A stretch of 64,000 nt of DNA from positions 7,866,501 through 7,930,500 of the forward strand of contig CP114495.1 of NCBI GenBank assembly GCA_027186245.1, in the 5' to 3' direction. Below are positions 49,650 to 63,428 of the stretch, one piece after another; the stretch's first letter is position 1; each line of letters opens with the position of its first letter. This stretch comes from Coriaria nepalensis (Eukaryota > Streptophyta > Magnoliopsida > Cucurbitales > Coriariaceae). The position numbers and the translations under genes were made by a program. The notes under the pieces were generated by a model, which had not been told where the DNA came from, made no database searches, and saw nothing but the letters and a program-made list of their open reading frames with translations.

Positions 49650-52600
49650 TTTAAGGAGATCCACTTATAATTCTAAAATTTAAGAGGAGATGTTCTGATT
49701 TGTAAGAGTACCACCAGCAACAAGTTCGTGAATAAAATGGTAATCAAGATCAATGTGTTTAGCGCACTTGTGAGAGATGGGATGAGAGCTAAGAAATTTG
49801 GTGCTTTTATTGTTAGAAAGTATAATTGGCTGGTGAGGGGAGACAACATGAAGATCACGAAGCAAGTGGGAGCCAAACGAATTCGGTGGCGGCTAGAGTA
49901 AGAGCAAGATATTCAGATTCATATATGGAGTGAGAGACTATTAGTTACTTCTTGGCACTTCATGAAATAAGATTGCAGCCAAGAAAAATGTAGTTGCCAA
50001 AGGTAGATCGATGAGTGTCCGGACAGTTGGCCCAATCCGCATCCGAGTAAGCTACCAAATAGATGGAGATCGGTTAGGTAAAGGAGAGACTAAAGTCAAT
50101 AATGCCCTTAACATAATGAAGAATTCGTTTAACCACTTGAAAATGATCATTGGTGAAAGTGTGAAGAAATTGATTGACAGAGGTTACAGAGTGAGAAACA
50201 TTCGGTCGAGAAATGGTTAAGTATTGTTAGGTTCCAATGAGAGAATGGTAAAATGTAGGATCCGAGAAGAGATAAATGTTGGGCAACAACCACTGGGATA
50301 ATGGTCAGCTTACACTCAAGCAATTGAGCATGTGCAAGGATATTCGAGCATATTTGGCTTGATTGAAAAACCAGCCATCATTGGTGGATATGACCTTGAG
50401 ACCAAGAAAATAATTCAATGAGCCAAAATCCTTGGTAGTAAACTCAATGTTGAGTTAACGAACAAAATGACCAAATAGAGCTGGATTATTACCAATAATA
50501 ATAATGTCGTTTACATAAAGGTGACGATATATAAGAGAATCATTCTTGGGGAAGACGAAGAGAGATTTATCAACTTGACTACAAGAGAAACCGAGATGAG
50601 AAAAAAAGGTGCTAAACCATTGAAACCATATTTGAGGAGCTTGCTTGAGTGAATAGAGGACTTTTTGCAACTTACAAATATGATGCAGAAAATGAGAATC
50701 AATGTAGCCGGGAGGTTGCTCCATGTACACGTTCTCATGAAGAAAACTATTGATGAAAGCATTTTTGACATCAAGTTGGTGTAGAGGCCAATGATTTTTT
50801 ACGGTAAGGGAAATAATTACACAAACGGTAGTGGCTTTGACAATTAAACTGAACGTGTTGGTAAAATCACAACCCGAGATTTGAGTGAAGCCCTTAGCCA
50901 TGAACCTAGCCTTGTAGTGATCAATGGACCTTTCAAATAAATATTTTTTATGAAAGATCCATTTAGATCCAATAATGTTTGTGTTTGTGAGGCAGGGAAC
51001 AAAAGTCTATTTCTTGTTGGAATGAAGAGAATGAATTATGTCGTCTATGTCAAAATGCCAAGACGAGCTCTTAGTAGCCCATTGAAATCCTCTAGGCTCT
51101 GAATGACTGAGCTAGGAGTGAAGAAGGCCGGAAGGATAGATATCGGCAAGCAAGTCAGGATGGTGAGGCTTAAAATATCAGATTCAACATGGGTGGCCAT
51201 TAGATGGCCATGAGAGGTGGTCGATGGGGCCATGAGAGGTGGTCGATGGGGCCATAACAGGATTCTGGTGGTCGATGGGCGGAGCAGTTGGCAGTCAGGT
51301 CTAATTTAGAGCAACAAACCCACATAAATTTGGAATATTGAGAATCAGGTTAGGGCTGGTGATCGGGTTTGGGTAGTGAATAGTTTATTTGAGTTTGGGG
51401 AGAGGTGTTGGGTCTAGGCAATGGATAATCAAGTCTAGGCATATGAATCGAGTTTGGGGAAAGAATCGGGTCTAGAAAGTGTCTTGCTTGCTATCTAGAG
51501 CAATGTGATTCGAAAAAAGCTAAGAAATATAGATCGGAGAGGGGCCGAGTAGTGGAATTTTCAGAGAATGGAAAAAATGACTCGTTAAACTATGCACGTT
51601 GGGTAATATACGTACGGGAAGATGCCACATCAAAGCACTTAAAATTCTTATAGGTAGTGCTATGTTAGAGGAAGATGCATGGAACACTTCGTGGTGAAAA
51701 CCTGTGAGGCATGTAGTCGTAGAGACACGGGAATACTTGGCTTGACTACAAGAGAAACTAAGATAAGAAAGAAAGGTGCTAAATCGTTGAAAACATGTCC
51801 AAAGAGCTTGCTTGAGTCTATAGAGGGTTTTTGGCATCTTATAAACACGGTATAGAAAACAAGGATCAATGTAACCTTGAGGTTGCTCCATGTACACCTT
51901 CTTATAAAGAAAACCGTTAATGAAAGCATTTTTGACATTAAGTTAGTGTAGAGACCAACGAGTAGTCATTGTAAGGGAAAGAATTACATGAACAGTAGCA
52001 ACATTGATGACGGGACTAAATGTGTCGATAAAGTTGAGATCCAAGATTTGAGTGAAGCCTTTAGCCATAAATCGAGCCTTGTAGTGATTAATGGACCCAT
52101 CAGATAAATATTTTGTACAAAAGACCCATTTGGATCGAACAATGTTCGTGTCGGTAAGGTAGGGAACATGACTTCATGTCATGTTGGATTGAAGAGCATA
52201 ACTTTTATCATCTATGGCAGAAAGCCAAGCTAGACTCTTGGTAACCGCTTTAAATCCTTTAGGCTCGGAATGAGTGAAGAAGACATGAAAGATATATATC
52301 AGCAAGTAAGGTGGGATGGCGAGGCTTAAAAATACCAGATTTAGCATGAGTGACCATCGAATGGCCATGAGTAGTCGACGGTATTGGAGTAGGTTGGAGC
52401 AATAAGTAGCCGTGTCTGATTTGGAGCAACAGACCAACACAGGTATGGGCTAGTGGCCGGGTCTAGGAAGAAAGAATTTTGTTTGGGTTTAGGGAGAGGA
52501 GCCAGGTATGAGAAGTGGATAGTCGGGATTAGGTTGTTATCCGAATTTAGGTAGAGTGCATAGGGGCTGGGGTCCAAACGCATGAGCTGGGTCTGGGTAA

Positions 52601-53580
52601 CGAATTGGGTTTGGTTGGATGACCAGGTCTTGAAAGGGATAAGCTTGTTGTCTAGAGCAATGTGGTTCGAAAAAAGTTGAGAAATCCAGATCAGAGATAG
52701 GTCGAGCAATGGAATTTTTGGAGAATGAAAAAATGACTTGTCAAATAGTGCATATCGAGTAAGATACGTGCAGGAAAGGACGCATCAAAGCACTTAAAAC
52801 CCTTATAGGTAGTGTTATATCCAAGGAAGATATACGGAACACTTCATGGTGAGAGCTTGTGAGGCATGTAGTCATAGAGACACGTGAATACTCGACATCC
52901 AAAGGGATGTAAATTGGAGTCCATTGGGGCCACACCATAGAGAACTTCAAAGGGAGAAACATTGGCAAGTAAAGGCATAGGTAGATGATTGATGATGTAA
53001 GTAGCCAAGCTAAAGACATCTAGCCAATAACAAGTCAGAGCATGAGAATGGAAAAGAAATGCAACGACTATTTCCATAAAATGACGATGTTTCTGTTCAG
53101 CCCATCCATTTTAAGATAACGTGTATGGACATGAAATGTGATGATGAATTATGTGAGACTGAAGATAACTTTAAAAGCGCATACTTGTGAATTCAGCATC
53201 ACCTTCACTTTGAAAAACTTTGAGTTTGTATGCATGTTGCCGTTCAATAAAGGTATGAAAGTAAGGAAAAATATGATAAGTGTCAGATTTGTGCTTCATA
53301 TGACATACCAAGTAGACCATGAAAAATTATTGATAAAGCGAACATAATACCAAGGGAAGATGTGGTAGGCGAGGGATCCTAAATATTATAGTAAACAAGA
53401 TTTAAAATATTATCGGCCTAACGATCATTAGGTGTAAATGATAATTCATGGCTCTTAGTAAGTTGACATACATCACAAAGTTTAAGAGTATGAAGAATAG
53501 AAGCAAGAAAAATATGTCCTTTTTAATTTAGTAAAGAAATAATGAAATTATTAATATGACCGAGTTTATCATATTATATA
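49650..53580 (-). mobile_element. Second copia element, pol only, internally duplicated
   Basis: Reading on the minus strand from 53580: gag-pre-integrase zinc motif (CDVCQLTKSHELSF, about 53460), integrase core (ISCPYTL, then NGWAEQKHRHF near 53100), integrase tail (52900-52750), a proline-rich linker, and RT (52180-51740). Then a jump at about 51738 returns to an integrase tail, linker and a second RT (50901-50455), ending with RNase H (49876-49673). The RT active site of the second copy reads Y-V-N-D (complement of 50506-50517). Many stops. No LTR was recognised for this element. Confidence 0.8.
51214..51254. repeat. Short tandem repeat, GGTCGATGGGGCCATGAGA
   Basis: A unit of about 20 bp is present twice in tandem within the linker of the second copia element. 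Confidence 0.8.
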
Positions 53581-54042
53581 AAGAATGAATAATAAAAAAT
53601 GACTTTGATTCTTTATTTTATTTTCTACTTGTGGTTACTTAAATAATTTTTTTTTAAATGATTTATATAGTTAATTTATATTATCATTTAAGGTTATTTA
53701 AATAATTTTTTTTTTAAAATTATCTATTTAATTAATAGAATTTTAAATATTACGTGAAATATGATGTAAATAAATGGATGATTGATCATTTTCCACATTA
53801 AATGCTAAAATAATGAGAATGATTATCTGATTTTGCCATGTGCTTCCCCAATTGAACCTAACAATTTCGGTTTTAAGATTTAAGTATCGCTATTCGCTGG
53901 TTAGGAATAATATCATGACGAAAGCAATGAGATCAACATGAATGGTTAGGGATAATATCATGGCGAAAGCATTGAGATCAACTTGGAAAAGGACAGCATG
54001 ATCTTTTATCAAAGCACAATAGTGAAGGGGACAAGACTTGGA
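53581..54042. other. GST1 distal flank with a 43 bp duplication
   Basis: No gene. 53898-53940 and 53941-53982 are diverged copies of one 43 base block (TGGTTAGGAATAATATCATG...). TGACG, a TGA-bZIP (as-1 half) site, lies at 53916-53920. Confidence 0.6.
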
Positions 54043-54285
54043 TGCTTGTTAGAACAAGCTACCTAGTCGGACTTTACTTACCCGAATATTTCCAGATCAA
54101 CACTAATAACATTGACTAAAATTTGCTTGTTAGAACAAGCTACCTAGTCGGACTTTACTTACCCGAATATTTCCAGATCAACACTAATAACATTGACTAA
54201 AATTTGCTTGTTAGAACAAGCTACCTAGTCGGACTTTACTTACCCGAATATTTCCAGATCAACACTAATAACATTGACTAAAATT
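54043..54285. repeat. Perfect tandem triplication, 81 bp unit
   Basis: Three copies of 81 bases starting TGCTTGTTAGAACAAGC, at 54043, 54124 and 54205, appear identical as read. Each unit begins with an inverted repeat (GCTTGTT/AACAAGC). A diverged single copy lies at about 45045-45125. Identity shows recent expansion, or an assembly artefact. Confidence 0.9.
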
Positions 54286-55026
54286 TATATGGACATGTAC
54301 AACTATAACAAAATAAGGGATTAGGAACGGAGAATTTTTTGTGCAGCTCGTTTACTGATTGATTCATCTCATTATCATAACTTTACGGAAAATATATAAT
54401 ATATGAAATTGATATTTATTATTATAATTAATTCATTTATAAAAACTAAAAATAACGAAGGATTTCTCAAGAAATTTGTCCATGACAAATCCAATAGCTT
54501 GTAAAATTTGTTTTGTGCTTCTAAAAGCTAAATGCACAGAAATAAGTTTCTCAGTCGCCCACTAACTATGAACAGTAAAAAGGCTATCCTCAATATTTGA
54601 CATGCGGGGTGTAAGTAATGATAATGATCTCTCGCCAGTGAACCAGTAATTAACATAAGGATGATGAAAATGGATTTGAATTTGGTCTTAGATTAAAAGG
54701 ATCCTTCTAGATTTATAATGGGATGGAATAAAAATTAATTTTAATTATGATTTTTTAATATATTATTAAATTTATAGATTTAAATAATTTATTTATTTTT
54801 ATATTTTTATAAAATAATGTAATAATATATTAAAAAATAATAATAATTTAGATTAATTTTTATTTAATTCATATATTTAAATAATTTCCTTATATCAAAT
54901 CTAAATCCGATAAAATTAGGCTAACGGAAGTACATTTCCTACTTTTCTTTTGTTTAGTTAAACATAATGATAAAATAAAAAATAAAACAACTAATATTTT
55001 CTCGTCTTATGATTCCAAGTAGATAT

Positions 55027-55031
55027 TGACG
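55027..55031 (+). promoter_or_regulatory. TGACG site in the GST1 promoter
   Basis: This TGACG is also present at 59047-59051, in the aligned position upstream of GST2, within a conserved stretch ending GCCACA...TTTCTTTTGTC. TGACG is the half-site of as-1 elements, through which TGA factors induce many tau GSTs. A TATA-like CAATAAAAAG follows at 55193-55202. Confidence 0.4.
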
Positions 55032-55287
55032 ATGAAAAAGAAAAGCCACACATTTTCCCACATTTCTTTTGTCGTCTTATGATTTCGAGCATAGACACTG
55101 ACAAAAAATATAAAATAATAATAACAATTAGAGAAGAAAAGAAATACATAGAAAAAGGCTAAAAATAAAACGATAGAGAGAACCAATCTGCTCAATAAAA
55201 AGGAGGTACCACCTTCTACTCCATTACAGTTCATCAGCTCTCTATAACCTATTTTTTCCTTGTTTCTTTGTTTCAGAAGTGAGTTAA

Positions 55288-56414
<1,127 letters not shown>

Positions 56415-57084
56415 TAAGAATTAGTGTAACCTTCAAAACTTTTGTGCTATGGAATAAGGTTAAAAGTTGTAATAAACTGTTTAGTTGGACACTTTAGTGG
56501 GTCTACTAAATGTCACATGCTACACAGCTACTGGATTAATTATATGAATGATTAAGTAAATTACCTTTGTCTCAAATATTTTTCTTTTGTTTTTTATCTT
56601 TATTTTGATTTTTATTAATAAAATATCTTAATTTAAATTTATTTGACCATTAAATAAAAAATAAAAAATAAAAATTGAAATTTTCATTATACCCATTTGT
56701 TATAAATGTCGTTTTCTATTTTCTTCTACTCTCTTTCTCTCTCGACTCCACGATATATAAGAAGACGAAGAAGATGAAGATGAAGAAGACGACCCTTATT
56801 CTTCTCATTTACTATCGACTCTTATTTACTCCCCATTTTTTTAAGACAGTTGTGAATATGGAGGTAAAGTTATGTATTTGTATTTGATTTAATATTTTAA
56901 ATTTTTTTAAGATAGATTTCGGTCAAATAAAAATTGAATCAAAATCTTGGATCGATATCAAGATTTCAGTCCATTTTCACTAGATCCATTATTTCGGTCC
57001 ATGACTGAAAAATTGCGTTCATTTATGTTTTTTATTAGATTTTTTTTTTCAAATATTGATCTTAAATTATTTTTAGGAATGATA
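56415..57084. other. GST1 3' flank, AT-rich
   Basis: Includes the probable 3' untranslated region of GST1. The frames at 56675-56887 and 56947-57177 show no known motif. Confidence 0.5.
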
Positions 57085-57310
57085 TTATCTATATTCATAG
57101 CAGTATATTTTGATAGGGAATGGAAAAGACTTAAGCAATTCATTAATCTTCTTGTTGTAGTACTTGCTGCCGGATAAGCTGTGGAAGACTTTAATCTTCT
57201 CTTCAATAATGTCCATAACGAAAGCAACCCAATGCTTGTTCTTGATATTAAAGGGCATGTAAAGTAAGTTCACGTACTTCTATGAGATACCACCAATTGG
57301 GTTATGTCCC
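57085..57310 (-). pseudogene. Ulp1-type cysteine protease fragment
   Basis: The minus strand gives MNLLYMPFNIKNKHWVAFV, the block around the catalytic His of Ulp1/SENP (SUMO-protease fold) enzymes, then EEKIKVFHSLSG, where family members usually have the catalytic Asp (DSL) and this copy has His. The catalytic Cys part is missing. In plants such fragments are usually captured by Mutator- or CACTA-like transposons. The upstream frame (57505-57311) and 57960-57750 may be further exons of the same relic but show no clear motif. Confidence 0.5.
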
Positions 57311-57540
57311 TCAACATAGTACATCATCATCGAGTTCGCTTCTCATACATGACTTAGGCAGTCCCCCTCCTCCAATTTGAAAAAATAACATTCCAATAAT
57401 TTTCCAAATATTGAGAGAACACCTCATCTCTGAAAGCGGCGGACTAGTCGAGTGATTGATTGAACTTATGTTGTCTCTTCCGGACTTAGAACATATACTC
57501 ATCAATGTGCTACAAAAAAAAAATTAATTGTTAAGAAATT

Positions 57541-57722
57541 CATCCACGAGAGTTACTCTAAGTTACTCTACGGGTCGAAAGGCCTTAACCAGTAAGGAGC
57601 CCTTTGACCTTAGAGTTACTCTACTGGTTGAAGAACCTCAACATGTGAAGGGCACTTCGACCCTTAGGACTCTATGGGTCGAAGGGTCTCGACCTATAGA
57701 GGGCCCTTCGACCCGTAGAGTT
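57541..57722. repeat. Hairpin-forming minisatellite, 53 bp x 3
   Basis: Three diverged units with a period of about 53 bases each run from GTTACTCTACGGGTC-type to CCCTTCGACC-type sequence. Each unit is itself an inverted repeat. The best arms are 57669-57686 and 57704-57721 (18 bases, one mismatch, 17 base loop). Confidence 0.75.
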
Positions 57723-58244
57723 ATCAGATAGTTTTAAGACGCTTACTAGATTACTCGTACAGCTCTAGGATTTTCCGGCATTGATTCCTGCGCTGCTTTC
57801 AACCTCTTAGCTTCCCCTTGAGGTGAGATTGAAGGATCATCTTCATTCATTCTTTTTTGTTGGTCTTTCTTCGCATTCCTACCAGTTCGAGCTATCGGGA
57901 GTTTTCAAAATGCATTGAGTTTGTTTTCAAGAGAGAATATGTTCGTAACTTCCAACGAGTTCATGAGCTCGAATGGATTTATTGATGGAGGGTAAAATAA
58001 AGATTCAAAACTTTGAAGGAGAAAAGACATAACGCAAAAAATTCCAAGATCGGGTTCTGCTACCAACTTAAAAACAAGCAGGTCACTGAGTTAAATGTAG
58101 TGACCCGCATATTTTTTACTACACAATTCGTCGTTGAGCGATGTGGCTTACCTAAAAATACTAGATTGCAGCGGACGACCCAAATTGCACGGGCTGCATG
58201 GGTGCCATGCAATCCGGCGTCATACAATCCAAGCCCTTAATATT
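57723..58244. other. Intergenic, possibly part of a DNA transposon
   Basis: The low-AT stretch 58090-58240 (GTAGTGACCCGC, GCAGCGGACGACC, GCATGGGTGCCATGC) differs from the flanks and may be a retroelement piece. No domain recognised. Confidence 0.35.
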
Positions 58245-58714
58245 AAGTTAGGACTGTCCCTAAGGCTGTTCTCAAGTTAGGACTGTCATAGGGCTGTTAT
58301 AAATTTACAAATTTATAAGTGGTAACTATTAATGATATTTACATTGTCATGAACCCACCCAAGAAATTATGTTGGAACAAAACATGAGACCAAGCTTGAA
58401 CCCAAACTTAGGTTTGCTTTTGAGGTTGAATCAAACATGAGAAACCCTTAATCGGAGCACTGAGACTTAGACCCAGCAAGCAGCTAGCGAGCTGGAGAGG
58501 GGGGGGGGGGGGCACACCAACCCCAAGCCAAAAATGCTGTATGAATGATTCACCGCAGAAAAGATTGAAGTAAGCATAGATCCCAGATAATAAACAAAAT
58601 ATTAAAAAGTGAATATAACATTTACCAGTCAGTAGTGGAAGTGTTTCATCGAACAACTCATAAAGAAAAACTTCCGGATGCACTTGAGAACAGCCCTAGG
58701 GACGGTCCTAACCT
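58245..58714. mobile_element. MITE with 33 bp inverted terminal repeats
   Basis: AAGTTAGGACTGTCCCTAAG... at 58245-58277 is the inverted copy of 58682-58714 with about four mismatches. A second, shorter copy of the left end (AAGTTAGGACTGTCATAGGG) follows at once at about 58274. The 400 base interior has no transposase and holds a G14 run at 58499-58512. Superfamily not determined. Confidence 0.7.
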
Positions 58715-60225
<1,511 letters not shown>

Positions 60226-60508
60226 AGATGAGTTAATCCTTCTTTTGTGCTATGGAATAAGATTAATCGTGTAATTCACTGTTTAGTTGGACACACTGGT
60301 TTGTTTACGAACTAAATGTTCGTACAATAAAAAAAAATTTTTTTTGGTGCCATACGATTTCATTGCGCAAAGAGGAACGCCAAAATGTTCGGTCTGTGCG
60401 TTAATATATTACATGAATGATTTGTACGTCCATGTCATTTTCATTTCCCAAATTGATTAACTTTATTCCATGAATCGATTATATTTATGTATTTTGATTA
60501 TAAAAAAA

Positions 60509-60513
<5 letters not shown>

Positions 60514-60538
<25 letters not shown>
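60514..60538. repeat. (TA)n microsatellite
   Basis: TA run between GST2 and the viral remnant. TA repeats are frequent borders of endogenous pararetrovirus insertions in plants, which fits the neighbour starting at about 60600. Confidence 0.8.
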
Positions 60539-60539
<1 letters not shown>

Positions 60540-60599
60540 ACAAGCCATTGAATCAAGTGGATTCCTAACCTATTCAAAATAAAAGAGATTTACTAAATA

Positions 60600-61620
60600 G
60601 ATTATTTATTTAAGGAGATTTTTAAAGTTTGATATGAAATTCAGATACCGACAAATACAAATCAAAGAAGAAGACCGATACAAGACGACATTTATAATCA
60701 TTTTTGGCCATTACAGATGGAATCGGTTTGAAGAATACTTTGTCTGAAAATCAAAATATAAGAATGAAATTTTCAATTCATTCAGGGAATTTATCATCGT
60801 TTACATCAATGACGTGTTGGTCTTTTTTCAATCAATCGACCAACACTTTAAGCATTTGAGAGTTTTCATAAATATCATGAAAAAAGTAGGTCTTGCAACT
60901 TCTTTCAGAAAAATGAAATTGTTCCAAACAGTGATCAGGTTTTTGTGTCATAATAGAAAGAAAAACACTAATGCCCATATATAGTAAGCTATTCAGTTAG
61001 CTGATAAATTTCCTGATGTCATTATGGACAAAACCTAGCTTCAAAGATTTTTTACCTGAATTACATCTTAGACTTTATCAAAACATGGCAAGAGATAACA
61101 AGCTCTTGTATGCTAGACTGTGTAAGAATCCTTCGGATTAGATTGAGAAATGTACAAAAACAATCTATAAAATTAAATTACGAGCCAAAGAGTTACCCTA
61201 CCTTAATCCGGCCCATCCCGAGGCCTTTATGATAGTGGAAACCAATGCCTCTAAATTGGGCTTTGGAGGTATTTTTAAACAGCGACTAGATAATAAAGAT
61301 TAGTTAACCTGGTTCGCTTCAAGAGTCTGGAAGGGTGCTCAATAGAACTATTCCACAGTAAAAACTGAAATCTTATCCGTTGTACTGCATCAAAAAATTT
61401 AAGCCTGACCTTATCAACAAGAGCTTCCTATTAAGGGTGGACTGTAAAGCGGTCAAAGATATTCTATTTATAGATATCAATGCCTTAGTATCAAAGCACG
61501 TATTTGCTCGCTGGTAAAGAATTCTATCAGTCTTCGATTTTGATATCGAGTACATAAAAGGTGAGAAAAACTCCCTGAATTTCTTACTTGAGAATTCTTA
61601 TTGTCCAATGAAGAAGGGAA
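60600..61620 (+). pseudogene. Endogenous pararetrovirus RT/RNase H remnant
   Basis: Frames interrupted by stops encode the reverse transcriptase and RNase H end of a Caulimoviridae-type polyprotein. Visible: the segment around TTFIIIFGHYRWNRF, the catalytic motif as Y-I-N-D (60802-60813, family Y-x-D-D), KMKLFQTVIRFL, the RT-RNase H link, an RNase H start with Asn at 61244-61246 where a catalytic Asp is expected, and the closing FARW...FDFDIEYIKG segment (61505-61560). Multiple stops and changed catalytic residues make it inactive. The upstream movement, coat and protease regions are absent from this copy, so it is truncated at about 60600. A Ty3/gypsy origin is less likely because a 30K movement-protein region follows downstream. 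Confidence 0.75.
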
Positions 61621-62850
61621 ATACACCTTTAAAGTTGATCTCGGAAGAACCTCTAAATCCTAAGGCTTCAGGATCTCAAAGGCATCCTGGGGATTTCTCC
61701 TCAGACCCTCTTGTTAAAAGAAGTAATCAATACTACTCTACATAAGCCCTTAAGGAAGCCCTTCCTCCTCAAATGGAAAGCGAAAGAGATCATCCCTATT
61801 TCAGAATATATGTTGATCTTCTCTACACAATAGAGGAAGAAGATGTCCTAAATCTAGGTTCCTAAGATGGAGTCTAGGATGTGGCACGTAAATATTTACG
61901 TGAGCATCTTAAGTTAGGATTATATCTTAAATCCTACATTTGGTTTATTTCTATTCTTCAAGAATTAGAATCCATTCTAGTGGATACCAAGTTCAAGAAT
62001 AATCAAGTGGCTTTCTCAAAACTGAGAATTCTAAACGTCATCATGCTTTTCAAATGGTTCAAATGTGTCATTTGGAAAACAAGGACTGTGAGAGAGAACC
62101 CCGCCGCTGGGATTATTATGAATATATGACGTCTTGGAATCAAATCCTGCTGATTTAGAACAACAAGCGAAAACATAGTTGGTGGGTTTCCTTTTACACA
62201 GATCAGGTAGATTTTCTTGCCTGGTTCAGGGAGGAGTTTGATAATTTTGCTATTAACCTGTATTTTTATCATATCTACATTAAGAGAACCTTCGATCTTT
62301 TCTTCCTGGAAAACAAAATTTTCGAAGAATACCTAGCTTCAGTTTTGAAATTCTAATCTATTTATTGAATACCCTAGATTGTAAAATGGGAATATAAGAT
62401 ATGGTACAATGCAGACGCCCTTTACCAGCTCTCTCCTAACATACCTTGGTTAGTCAGGACATACAATGTAAAATGGTAGGATACATATCACCTAGATAAT
62501 CCCAAGAGTGTTTTCCACGATAAGAGAATTATTAAGGTCCCAAAAAACCTTCGACCAACGCTGCATCTCAGATTTGACTATCTCTCAGAGCAAATATCAG
62601 GAAAGCTCTTTCCCAATTCTCTAAGGAGGATATAAAGTGATTCCTCGCTAAAAGAATCAACCCTAGCAAAGAAGGGACCATGGACCCGGACTCCGATGTT
62701 GAGATTTTCCAATACTCTCAAGATCTGTACGAGGATTATACCCCTCTCAAGAAGGAATATTCTCCTTCAAAATAATAAGATAATGGGGAAAAGAAAATTG
62801 ATCCTTTAATCTTATCCGACCTGCTACTAAGGGACAGCTCGATTTAACAA
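61621..62850 (+). pseudogene. Second-ORF-like region of the pararetrovirus
   Basis: After RNase H, about 1.2 kb of broken frames follows before the non-coding region. The best stretch is 61881-62129, and similar-quality frames continue to about 62800 in other phases. I recognise no domain. Its place after RNase H matches the second ORF of florendoviruses, an ORF of unknown function; that identification is by position and general resemblance only. Confidence 0.45.
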
Positions 62851-63284
62851 TTATGTAGGACACGCATGCCTGACAGCCAGCATATGCTTTTGAAAAAATC
62901 TTCCGACTTTTTTAAAGTTGTTTATTTTATTCGTAATTATTTTCCAACAACTTTTATAAAGATTCTTTTTCGTTTGGTTATTTGTTAGTGAAAGAGAATC
63001 TTATCTCTTAATGTGTTTTCTTGTTTAGCCTGTATTTAAGGATGCATGTGTGCTCCTAGCTCATCATCAATTGTATAGCTTTGATCTTTGTTCCGAAAAC
63101 TTCCATCTTTGTAATTCTTAAATTCTAAGTTTAAATTGGTCTAAACTTCTACCTCTATATGATTATTCTTATCTTCTTCCTATTTATCTTTCTTACCATA
63201 TGTTTTCATATCCACCTAAATCTATTTCTCTCAGTTCTTCTGTCACTCTCCGTACACTAGAATCTTCCGCAAATTGTATCTCTA

Positions 63285-63315
<31 letters not shown>

Positions 63316-63342
63316 AACGATCCAGGCCTACTTGGTATCAGA
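62851..63342 (+). promoter_or_regulatory. Pararetrovirus non-coding region: TATA and primer site
   Basis: A TATA-like TATTTAAG (63033-63040) lies 300 bases before TGGTATCAGA (63333-63342), the site complementary to initiator tRNA-Met that primes minus-strand synthesis in caulimovirids and many retroelements. A (TC)n run (63291-63315) precedes it. The order TATA, leader, primer site, then movement-protein frame fits a circular-genome virus joined head to tail. Confidence 0.6.
63291..63315. repeat. (TC)n microsatellite
   Basis: About 12 TC units just before the primer-binding site. Confidence 0.95.
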
Positions 63343-63428
63343 TCCACGATAAGAAACTTAGTTGTTGAGGGAAGGTTCTCAAAATCCCACAAGTCGCATA
63401 ATGTTATGAGCCATAGCCGAGGTTAGGT

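Noticed and set aside
54043..54285. Regular repeats considered as a CRISPR array
   Set aside because: Contiguous 81 base copies without spacers in plant DNA; a tandem repeat.
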